Source: RYN-133 sp036497285
Lineage (GTDB): Bacteria; Actinomycetota; Actinomycetes; Mycobacteriales; Jatrophihabitantaceae
Direction of reading: 5' to 3'
DNA length: 64,000 bases
NCBI GenBank assembly: GCA_036497285.1
Contig: DASXJR010000104.1
Coordinates: 1-64,000 of the forward strand
Shown here: piece by piece, positions 27,019 through 34,545 of the stretch
Numbering within the stretch: the first letter of the stretch is position 1
How the letters are laid out: every line of letters begins with the position of its first letter
Notes under the pieces: generated by a model
Told to the model about the DNA's origin: nothing
The model's input: the letters and a program-made list of their open reading frames with translations, nothing else
The model's database searches: none
Position numbers and translations under genes: made by a program

Positions 27019-29067
27019 ATGCCCCCCGCGAACGACACTGTGTCGCGACGACTCGGTCGCGTCGCGGTCGCGGTACTGATCATCTTCGTCCTGACCGGGT
27101 CGATCACGATCTGGGCGTTGTTCCGCTCCGCGAACGAAGTCGATCGGTTGGCCACCGTGTACGCGCCCGCCAGCGACGCGAACGCGGCGGCGCTGATCTA
27201 CATGCTCGATGCGGAGACCGCGATCCGTGGTTATGCGTTGTCGGGCGAGCCGTCGTCGCTGGAGCCGTACCAACACGCCGTCCGCAAGATCATTCCGACG
27301 ATCGACTCGGTCGGTGCGACGTTGCACCGCGCCGACGACCACTCCCTCGACGATGCGTTGGCCAAGCAGCGCGCCCTCGCGCAGCGCTGGGTCACCACCA
27401 TCGCCCGTCCCGCTGCGAGCAGCGCCGCCGCCGCGCGCAGGGTGACCCGCGCCTCCGGTGGCCGGGTGCTGTTCGACGCCTTCCGAGGCGCAAACGCCAT
27501 GGTCGCCGACGACCTCGACACCTTCCGCCGGGAGTTGCGCTCCGACACCGGGGACCTGTCCCGGTACGTGTTCCCCGGGATCATCGCGCTGGTCGCGCTG
27601 GCACTGCTCGCCTCGGGCTACGCCGCGCTGCGAACGGCGCGGGCCGTGTCGCGCCCGCTGCGGGCGTTGTCGGACGTGGTGCGGCTGCTCGAGAACGACG
27701 AGCTGGCCGTCAACGCCGACGAGAACGCCGGGCCGGTCGAGGTACGCACCGTCTCCGCGGCGATCAACCGGCTCGCCGGCGAGCGGCGACGGGCCCTCGG
27801 CCGGCAGCGCCTCGACGACCGGCTGCGCAGCGAGGTCCGCGACCTGACTTCGGCGATCCGCATCGGCCAGGACCCGACGACGATCGCCAGCACGCTGGTC
27901 GCCGGCATCGGCCGGGTCTTCGATCTCGACCTCGTCTGGCTGGTGACCTTCGACGACGCCCGGGTCGCCCGGCTGGCGCAGCGGTGGCGGCCCGCCGAGG
28001 GGGACGCCGAGAACCTGACGGGCGATGAGTCGAGCGACGACCTCATGCTGCGGGGCCTGGCCAACCGGCTCTGGCACAGCGGAACGGTCCTCGGCGTGAG
28101 CGACCACGAGACCGTCGATCAGAGCCACCTCGACACGCGGATCACTGTGCCGACACCGATGACCGGCGCGCGCGCATCCGCGATCGCCGCCATCGGCGAG
28201 GGCAACTCGGCCATGGGCCTGTTGTGGCTCGCGGTCACCGACGACCCGCGGACGTGGACGGCCACCGAACTCGGCCTGATCCAACACGTCGCCGGCGAGC
28301 TCGCGCAGAGCCTGCTGCAGACCCACGTGCTCGGCCAGCAGCAGGCGGCGATGCGGCGGCTGCGGGAGGCCGACGAGGCGAAGACCGCGCTGGTGTCGAC
28401 GGTCTCGCACGAGCTGCGCACCCCGTTGACCTCGATCATCGGATACCTGGACGTGCTGCTGGACAGCTACGAATCGGAACTCGATCCAGAGGCGTTGTCG
28501 ATGCTGCAGGTGATCGAGCGCAACGCCACCCGGCTGCGGGCGATGATCGAGGACCTGCTCAAGCAGTCCGAACTTGAGGCCGGGCGGCGCGCGGTCGTGC
28601 TCGATCGCACCGACCTGGCACACGTCCTGGACGACGTCCGCGAGACGATCACACCGCTGGCAGCCAACGCTCAACTCCAGCTCGAGACGCGGCGGCCGGA
28701 AACCGGCCTGGTCGTGGTCGACGGCGATCAGCGTGAGCTGACCCAGGCGGTCGTCAACCTGGCCGCGAACGCGGTCAAGTTCACCGCGGCGGGGGGACGG
28801 GTGACCGTGTCCGCCGCGCCGGACGGCGACAACGCCGAGATCCGCATCAGCGACACCGGGATCGGCATCCCGTCCGATGAGGTGCCGCACCTGTTCGAGC
28901 GGTTCTTCCGGGCCCGCAATGCGCGCTCGGCGGTGATCCCCGGAACGGGGTTGGGGCTGGCGATCGTCGCCGACATCGTGGCCCGGCACAACGGCAAGAT
29001 CGACGTGTCGTCGACGCTCGGTATCGGCACCAGCTTCGTGATCCATCTGCCCCTCGCGTCGGCCTGA
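27019..29067 (+). CDS. Membrane sensor histidine kinase (CHASE3-like, HAMP, GAF, HisKA, HATPase)
   Basis: A 682-aa kinase. A first membrane helix (about 12-34) is followed by an extracytoplasmic helical CHASE3-like sensor (residues about 35-175), a second helix (FPGIIALVALALLASGYAAL), HAMP, a GAF domain (about 280-440), HisKA with phospho-acceptor His464 in VSTVSHELRTPLT, and HATPase_c (NLAANAVKFT, DTGIGIP, GTGLGLAIV). All catalytic boxes are intact. No response regulator is adjacent, so it is an orphan here. In M. tuberculosis no kinase stands between Rv1830 and gcvB, so this looks like a lineage insertion. Confidence 0.88.
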   Translation: MPPANDTVSRRLGRVAVAVLIIFVLTGSITIWALFRSANEVDRLATVYAPASDANAAALIYMLDAETAIRGYALSGEPSSLEPYQHAVRKIIPTIDSVGATLHRADDHSLDDALAKQRALAQRWVTTIARPAASSAAAARRVTRASGGRVLFDAFRGANAMVADDLDTFRRELRSDTGDLSRYVFPGIIALVALALLASGYAALRTARAVSRPLRALSDVVRLLENDELAVNADENAGPVEVRTVSAAINRLAGERRRALGRQRLDDRLRSEVRDLTSAIRIGQDPTTIASTLVAGIGRVFDLDLVWLVTFDDARVARLAQRWRPAEGDAENLTGDESSDDLMLRGLANRLWHSGTVLGVSDHETVDQSHLDTRITVPTPMTGARASAIAAIGEGNSAMGLLWLAVTDDPRTWTATELGLIQHVAGELAQSLLQTHVLGQQQAAMRRLREADEAKTALVSTVSHELRTPLTSIIGYLDVLLDSYESELDPEALSMLQVIERNATRLRAMIEDLLKQSELEAGRRAVVLDRTDLAHVLDDVRETITPLAANAQLQLETRRPETGLVVVDGDQRELTQAVVNLAANAVKFTAAGGRVTVSAAPDGDNAEIRISDTGIGIPSDEVPHLFERFFRARNARSAVIPGTGLGLAIVADIVARHNGKIDVSSTLGIGTSFVIHLPLASA

Positions 29068-29110
29068 TCCGCTGCCTCGGTGCTGGTACCGTCGACGGCG
29101 GCCGTCGATC

Positions 29111-29224
29111 CCGCGTGGGAGAGCTGTCCGGCAACGACAGCGCCGAAGGGGCAACCTCCCCGGAACCTCTCAGGCACCAGGACTACGCGGAGCAGGCCAC
29201 TCTGGAGGGGCACTCCTGACAGAG
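29111..29224 (+). ncRNA. Glycine riboswitch (single aptamer with ghost-aptamer stem)
   Basis: Upstream of gcvP is a glycine aptamer. The conserved blocks are GGGAGAG (29117-29123), CCGAAGGGGCAA and CTCTCAGGCACCAGGAC, closed by P1 arms CCGCGT (29111-29116) and ACGCGG (29185-29190). It is followed by CTCTG (29200-29204) paired with CAGAG (29220-29224), the kind of stem seen as a ghost aptamer in singlet glycine riboswitches. The expected effect is to switch on the P-protein gene when glycine is high. The expression mechanism is not clear from sequence. Confidence 0.88.
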
Positions 29225-29280
29225 GGGGAGCCGCGCGCCGGACGGCGTCGCGGTGATCGCCCGATGTTGGAGTGGTGTCT

Positions 29281-32133
29281 GTGCACGAGTCCCTGCACGA
29301 TCTCGAAGCCGCCGGCCCGTTCTCGCAGCGGCACATCGGTGTCGCCGCCTCCTCCGATCAGCAGCGCATGCTCGAGGCGATCGGGTACGCATCGCTGGAG
29401 GATCTGCTCGGTGACGCCGTGCCGGCGAGCATCCGCGAGAAGCTGGCGCTGACGCTGCCCGAAGCGGCGTCCGAGGCGAAGGTCGCCGCCGAGTTGCGTG
29501 CGCTCGCCGGTCGCAACGTGGAACTGACCTCGATGATCGGGCTCGGTTATTACGACACGATCACGCCGCCGGTGGTCCGCCGCAACGTGCTCGAGAATCC
29601 GGGCTGGTACACCGCCTACACGCCGTACCAGCCGGAGATCAGCCAGGGTCGGCTCGAGGCGCTGCTCAACTTCCAGACAATGGTCGAGGACCTCACCGGT
29701 CTACCCGTTGCCGGCGCGTCGATGCTGGACGAATCGACCGCTGCCGCCGAAGGGATGGCGCTCGCACGTCGCGCGGTGAAGAAGGGCGACACGTTCCTCG
29801 TCGACGTCGACGCCTTCCCGCAGACGCTGGACGTCGTGCGCACCCGCGCCACGCCGCTCGGGCTGAAAGTCGTCGAGCACGATTTCGCGGAGCCCTTGCC
29901 CGACGGCGACGTGTTCGGCGTGCTGGTGCAGTACCCCGGGGCATCCGGCGCAGTGGTCGACCTAGCGCCGATCATCGCGGCCGCGCACGAGCGCGGCGCC
30001 CAGGTCGTCGTCGCCGCCGACCTGCTCGCTCTCACTGTGCTCAAGTCACCGGGCGACTTCGGCGCCGACATCGCTGTCGGCACCACGCAGCGCTTCGGTG
30101 TGCCGCTGGGCTTCGGTGGCCCGCACGCGGGCTACCTCGCCACGCGCTCCGGCCTCGAGCGGCAGTTGCCCGGCCGGCTCGTCGGCGTCTCGGTCGATGC
30201 GGACGGCGCGCCCGCATACCGGTTGGCGCTCCAGACCCGCGAGCAGCACATCCGCCGTGAGAAGGCCACGTCCAACATCTGCACCGCGCAGGTCCTGCTC
30301 GCGGTCATCGCCTCGATGTACGCCGTCTACCACGGCCCGGAGGGCCTGAAGTCGATCGCCCGACGGGTGCACCGGTACGCCTCGATCCTGGCCGCCGGGC
30401 TGCGCGCCGGTGGTGTGGACGTGCTTCAGGCGCCGTTCTTCGACACCGTCACCGCGCGCGTCCCCGGCCGGGCCTACGCGGTGCTTTCCGCCGCGCGTGA
30501 GGCCGGCATCAACGTCCGGCTGGTCGACCCGGACACGATCTCGATCGCCTGCGACGAAGCGACCACACGCGCGCACGTCGAGGCGCTGTGGTTGGCCTTC
30601 GGGGTCGACGCCGAGATCGACGCATGCGACTCGCCCGCCGAGCTGGCCTTCCCGCGTGAGTCGCAGTTCCTCACCCACCCGGTATTCACCGCGCACCACA
30701 GCGAGACGGCGATGCTGCGCTACCTGCGCCAGTTGGCCGACCGGGACTACGCCCTCGACCGCGGCATGATCCCGCTCGGCTCGTGCACGATGAAGCTGAA
30801 CGCGACGACCGAGATGGAGCCGATCAGCAACCCCGGCTTCGCGCACATTCACCCGTTCGCCCCGGCCGAGCAGTCACGCGGCTACCAGCAGTTGTTCACC
30901 GACCTCGAGCAGTGGCTGGCCGACATCACCGGCTACGACGCGATCTCGCTGCAGCCCAACGCCGGCTCGCAGGGCGAGTTCGCCGGGCTGCTCGCGATCC
31001 ACAACTACCACCAGGCCAACGGGCAGCGGCATCGCGACGTGTGCCTGATCCCGGCGTCGGCCCACGGCACCAACGCGGCGTCGGCGGTCATGGCGGGGCT
31101 GCGTGTGGTCGTGGTCAAGACCGGCGGCGAGCAGGGCGAGATCGACCTCGCCGACCTGCGTGCCAAGATCGCCGAGCACGCCGACTCGCTCGCCGCGATC
31201 ATGGTCACCTACCCGTCGACGCACGGTGTGTTCGAAGATCACATCGGCGAGATCTGCGCGCTGGTGCACGATGCCGGTGGCCAGGTCTACGTCGACGGCG
31301 CGAACCTCAATGCGATGGTCGGTCTCGCCCGTCCGGGCAAGTTCGGAGCGGACGTGTCGCACCTGAACCTGCACAAGACGTTCTGCATCCCGCACGGCGG
31401 CGGCGGCCCGGGTGTCGGACCGATCGGGGTGCGGGAACACCTCGCCCCTTACCTGCCGAACCACCCGCTGCAGCCGTTGGCCGGTCCGGAGACCGGCAGC
31501 GGTGCGATCTCCGGGGCGCCGTGGGGCTCGGCGTCGATCCTGCCGATCACCTGGGCCTACATCCGGCTGATGGGCGCGGACGGCCTGACCGCGGCCACCG
31601 GCGCGGCGATCCTGTCCGCGAATTACGTCGCCCGCAAGCTGCGCGCGTATTACCCGGTGCTCTACACCGGCGCGAACGACCTGGTCGCGCACGAATGCAT
31701 CCTCGACCTGCGCCCGATCACCCGTGAGACGGGCGTGACCGTCGACGACGTCGCGAAGCGGCTGATCGACTACGGCTTCCACGCGCCGACGATGTCGTTC
31801 CCGGTGGCCGGCACACTGATGGTCGAGCCGACCGAGTCGGAGGACCTGCGCGAACTCGACCGGTTCATCGAGGCGATGATCGCGATCAAGGGCGAGATCG
31901 ACCAGCTGGCGGCGGGGGAGTGGCCCAAGCAGGACAACCCGCTGGTCAACGCGCCGCACACCGCGCAGTGCCTGACCGAGGCATGGGACCACCCGTACGA
32001 GCGTTTGCTCGCCGTCTACCCGAACGGGGTCGACCGGCGGGCGAAGTACTGGCCACCGGTGCGACGCATCGACGGCGCGTTCGGCGACCGCAACCTGATC
32101 TGCGCCTGCCCGCCGGTCGACGCGTACGCCTGA
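29281..32133 (+). CDS. gcvP: Glycine dehydrogenase (P protein, decarboxylating)
   Basis: A 950-aa single-chain P protein that decarboxylates glycine and passes the aminomethyl group to lipoyl-GcvH. The N-terminal half begins FSQRHIGVAASSDQQRML and contains YTPYQPEISQGRLEALLNFQ; the C-terminal half has the PLP Lys699 in HLNLHKTFCIPHGGGGPG. GTG 29281 is chosen because TTGGAG lies 8 nt upstream; GTG 29272 is possible. The gene is alone after the glycine riboswitch. Length is normal. Confidence 0.95.
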   Translation: MHESLHDLEAAGPFSQRHIGVAASSDQQRMLEAIGYASLEDLLGDAVPASIREKLALTLPEAASEAKVAAELRALAGRNVELTSMIGLGYYDTITPPVVRRNVLENPGWYTAYTPYQPEISQGRLEALLNFQTMVEDLTGLPVAGASMLDESTAAAEGMALARRAVKKGDTFLVDVDAFPQTLDVVRTRATPLGLKVVEHDFAEPLPDGDVFGVLVQYPGASGAVVDLAPIIAAAHERGAQVVVAADLLALTVLKSPGDFGADIAVGTTQRFGVPLGFGGPHAGYLATRSGLERQLPGRLVGVSVDADGAPAYRLALQTREQHIRREKATSNICTAQVLLAVIASMYAVYHGPEGLKSIARRVHRYASILAAGLRAGGVDVLQAPFFDTVTARVPGRAYAVLSAAREAGINVRLVDPDTISIACDEATTRAHVEALWLAFGVDAEIDACDSPAELAFPRESQFLTHPVFTAHHSETAMLRYLRQLADRDYALDRGMIPLGSCTMKLNATTEMEPISNPGFAHIHPFAPAEQSRGYQQLFTDLEQWLADITGYDAISLQPNAGSQGEFAGLLAIHNYHQANGQRHRDVCLIPASAHGTNAASAVMAGLRVVVVKTGGEQGEIDLADLRAKIAEHADSLAAIMVTYPSTHGVFEDHIGEICALVHDAGGQVYVDGANLNAMVGLARPGKFGADVSHLNLHKTFCIPHGGGGPGVGPIGVREHLAPYLPNHPLQPLAGPETGSGAISGAPWGSASILPITWAYIRLMGADGLTAATGAAILSANYVARKLRAYYPVLYTGANDLVAHECILDLRPITRETGVTVDDVAKRLIDYGFHAPTMSFPVAGTLMVEPTESEDLRELDRFIEAMIAIKGEIDQLAAGEWPKQDNPLVNAPHTAQCLTEAWDHPYERLLAVYPNGVDRRAKYWPPVRRIDGAFGDRNLICACPPVDAYA

Positions 32134-32167
32134 TCGCACTCAACCGAGCCGCCCCGCCCCGCGAAAC

Positions 32168-32214
32168 GATCAGGTTTTCCTCTCAACTGGTCGGTTTGGC
32201 CGAGGAAAAGCGAT
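32168..32214. other. AT-containing inverted repeat between gcvP and the peroxidase gene
   Basis: Inverted arms TTTTCCTC (32175-32182) and GAGGAAAA (32202-32209), with GATC on the outer sides. It lies between the convergent gcvP and glutathione peroxidase genes, so a bidirectional terminator is the simplest reading, although the loop is long (19 nt) and there is no T-run. Confidence 0.35.
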
Positions 32215-32349
32215 CATTTGGGAGGAAGACGTGATCATCACGGAAGGGCCGAAGCAACGCGGCAGCGCACAGATCATGGCGACGATGGTCGACCCGCCCG
32301 GTGCCGGACCACATCCGTGATGTCTCTGAAAGCGGCCCGGATGCCGAAT

Positions 32350-32844
32350 TCAGCCGGCGAGCACCTCGTCGATCGCGGTGCGGATCTCGGGGGAGTCCGG
32401 TTCGGTACGCGGGCCGAACCGGGCGACGACCCGGCCGTCGGCGGCTACGAGGAACTTCTCGAAGTTCCATCGGATGTCGCCGGCGTGGCCCTCGCTGTCG
32501 GCGACCTCGGTCAGCCGCGCGTAGATCGCGTCGCGATCCGGACCGTTGACCTCGATCTTGTCCGTCATCGGGAAGGTGACGCCGTAGGTCGCCGAGCAGA
32601 AGCTCTCGATGTCGGCGGCGGTGCCCGGCTCCTGTCCGCCGAACTGGTTGCAGGGGAAGCCGACGACGGTGAAGCCTCGGTCGGCCAGTTCTTCGTGCAG
32701 CGCCTCGAGCTTGGTGTATTGCGGGGTCAGGCCGCACTTGCTGGCGACGTTCACGACGAGCGCGGTCCGGCCGCCGGCGAACTCGCCGAAGGTGGTGTGT
32801 TCTCCACGCAGGGTGGTGACGGGCATGTCGAGCAGGTCGGTCAC
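32350..32844 (-). CDS. Glutathione peroxidase family protein (thiol peroxidase)
   Basis: A 164-aa GPx-fold peroxidase. The peroxidatic Cys is in NVASKCGLTPQYTKLE, with the conserved Gln in GFPCNQFGGQEPG (second Cys) and Trp in WNFEKFLV. With Cys in place of selenocysteine and no glutathione in actinobacteria, it is probably thioredoxin- or mycothiol-dependent. GTG 32844 has GAGGAG 7 nt upstream; the longer frame is noise. It lies downstream of the SnoaL-like gene, 23 nt away, and may belong to the cox operon. Confidence 0.9.
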   Translation of the reverse strand: MTDLLDMPVTTLRGEHTTFGEFAGGRTALVVNVASKCGLTPQYTKLEALHEELADRGFTVVGFPCNQFGGQEPGTAADIESFCSATYGVTFPMTDKIEVNGPDRDAIYARLTEVADSEGHAGDIRWNFEKFLVAADGRVVARFGPRTEPDSPEIRTAIDEVLAG

Positions 32845-32867
32845 GATCAACTCCTCGAGGTCGGTAA

Positions 32868-33263
32868 CTATTGACGGGTCAGGCGAGCCAATTCCGCGCC
32901 CATCCTCGTCATCAACTCTTGCAGCCCCTTGACCGGGCGCACCATGACGGTGAAGCTCGTCAGCTCTTGTGCGGTGTTCCACCGGAACATGTCCACACCG
33001 TGGACGACGACGCCGTCGAGATCGGCTTCGAATTCGAGCACCGCGCTGGACTCGCCGTACCACTCGTCCAGGTAGCGCAGTGTCGGGCCGAGCACGCTGA
33101 TCGCGGCGATGAGGTAGAGCGTCGTCGCGGCACGTCCGGCCTGTGGCGAGAACACCGCCGGAGACCGGAACACGACATCGTCGGCGAGCAGCTCGCGCAG
33201 CAGCGCCGGATCCTTCGACCGAGCGATGGCGTGCCAGGCAGCGACCGGCGCGGGTCGATCCAT
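32868..33263 (-). CDS. SnoaL-like (NTF2 fold) protein
   Basis: A 131-aa protein with NTF2/SnoaL-like features: AAWHAIARSKDPALLRELLA, DDVVFRSPAVF, then VVVHGVDMFRWN and SFTVMVRPVKGLQELMTRM. Such folds include small enzymes and binding proteins; no catalytic residues can be assigned. Its ATG shares one base with the CoxM stop (TGATG), so it is translated with the cox operon and may serve it. Confidence 0.82.
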   Translation of the reverse strand: MDRPAPVAAWHAIARSKDPALLRELLADDVVFRSPAVFSPQAGRAATTLYLIAAISVLGPTLRYLDEWYGESSAVLEFEADLDGVVVHGVDMFRWNTAQELTSFTVMVRPVKGLQELMTRMGAELARLTRQ

Positions 33264-34081
33264 CAGACGGCTCCGGCGGCGGTGGTCAGGGCGCGGCGGG
33301 TGAGCACGCGTGCCAGATGGTTGCGATAGTCGGCGTCGGCGTTCATGTCGGCGACCGGCGCGGTGTCCTGCGCCGCGAGCTCAGCCGCCTCGGCGATGGA
33401 CGCGCCTTCGGCGAGCGCGGTCTCGACAGCGCTCGCGCGCAACGGTGCGCTGCCCATGTTGGCCAGGGCCACCCGTCCACCGACGGTTGCGACCCCGACG
33501 ATCGCCCAGTCGTTGGCCCGGCGGCTGAACTTCTCGTAGTGCGCGCCGCTCGCCCCGGTACGCGGGACACGGATCTCGACGAGCATCTCGGTCTCGGCGA
33601 GCGCAGTCTCGAAGTAGCCGGTGAAGAAATCGCCGGCAGGGATCTCGCGCCGCCCGTCCACGCCCTGCGCGACGAGAGTGGCGTCGGAGGCGAGCACCGC
33701 GGCGGGCAGATCGGCGGCCGGGTCGGAGTGCGCGAGCGAGCCGCCGATCGTGCCCCGGTTGCGGATCTGCGGATCACCGACGTGCGCGGCGACCAGCGAG
33801 ATCAGCGGTGCCTCGGCGCGAAGGACCTCGGACGTGACCAGATCGCGGTGCCGGGTGAGCGCCCCGATCGCGACCGCGTCGCCGTCGACTCGCACGTAGG
33901 ACCCGTCGGCGATCGTCCGGATGTCGATGAGCACGGACGGGAACGCCAGCCGCAGCTTCATCATCGGCAGCAGCGAGTGACCGCCTGCTAGCAGCTTGGC
34001 GTCGTCGCCGTGCTCGGCCAGCAGTGCGACCGCGTGGTCGATCGAATCGGCGCGGACGTAGTCAAAGGCGGCGGGGATCAC
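33263..34081 (-). CDS. coxM: CoxM-type FAD-binding medium subunit
   Basis: A 272-aa FAD subunit of a molybdenum hydroxylase. FAD motifs are KLLAGGHSLLPMMKLRLA and RNRGTIGGSLAHSDPAADLP. It would pass electrons from the iron-sulfur subunit to the acceptor. It overlaps coxS by 4 nt (ATGA) and ends on the SnoaL-like start. Gene order is coxL-coxS-coxM, unlike the usual MSL or SLM. Specific substrate unknown. Confidence 0.9.
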   Translation of the reverse strand: MIPAAFDYVRADSIDHAVALLAEHGDDAKLLAGGHSLLPMMKLRLAFPSVLIDIRTIADGSYVRVDGDAVAIGALTRHRDLVTSEVLRAEAPLISLVAAHVGDPQIRNRGTIGGSLAHSDPAADLPAAVLASDATLVAQGVDGRREIPAGDFFTGYFETALAETEMLVEIRVPRTGASGAHYEKFSRRANDWAIVGVATVGGRVALANMGSAPLRASAVETALAEGASIAEAAELAAQDTAPVADMNADADYRNHLARVLTRRALTTAAGAV

Positions 34082-34545
34082 GCCGACACCTCACGCGACG
34101 CGGCGAGCACCGCTCGCACGATGTTGTGGTAGCCGGTGCAGCGGCACAGGTTGCCCTCGAGACCGGTGCGGACGTCGGCCTCGGTGAGCTCGGCGTTGTT
34201 CTCGACCAGCGCCGCCGCGGCCATCACCATGCCCGGCGTGCAGAATCCGCACTGAAGGCCGTGCTCGGCGCGGAACGCACGCTGCACCGGATGCAGTTCG
34301 TCCTTGCTCGGGGCAAGCCCTTCCAGGGTGGTGACTGCCGCGCCGTCGGTGGCGACGGTGAGCACAGTGCACGACTTCACCGCTTCGCCGTCGACATGGA
34401 CGGTGCACGCGCCGCAGGACGTGGTGTCGCAGCCGATGTTGGTCGCCTTGAGGCCGCATTCGTCGCGGAGGTAGTGCGCGAGCAGCAGCCGTGGCTCGAC
34501 CTCGTCGGTGCGTCGTTCGCCGTTGACAGTGATCTGAACCTGCAT
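34078..34545 (-). CDS. coxS: CoxS-type [2Fe-2S] small subunit
   Basis: A 155-aa iron-sulfur subunit. The plant-type cluster is NIGCDTTSCGACTVHVDG with a fourth Cys in VKSCTV; the second cluster has GLQCGFCTPGM and GNLCRCTGYHN. Both clusters are complete. Its start shares one base with the coxL stop (TGATG), so the three subunits are co-translated. Confidence 0.93.
   Translation of the reverse strand: MQVQITVNGERRTDEVEPRLLLAHYLRDECGLKATNIGCDTTSCGACTVHVDGEAVKSCTVLTVATDGAAVTTLEGLAPSKDELHPVQRAFRAEHGLQCGFCTPGMVMAAAALVENNAELTEADVRTGLEGNLCRCTGYHNIVRAVLAASREVSA

Noticed and set aside
26914..29154. 746-codon minus-strand frame opposite the histidine kinase
   Set aside because: Shadow of the kinase gene; no domain pattern.
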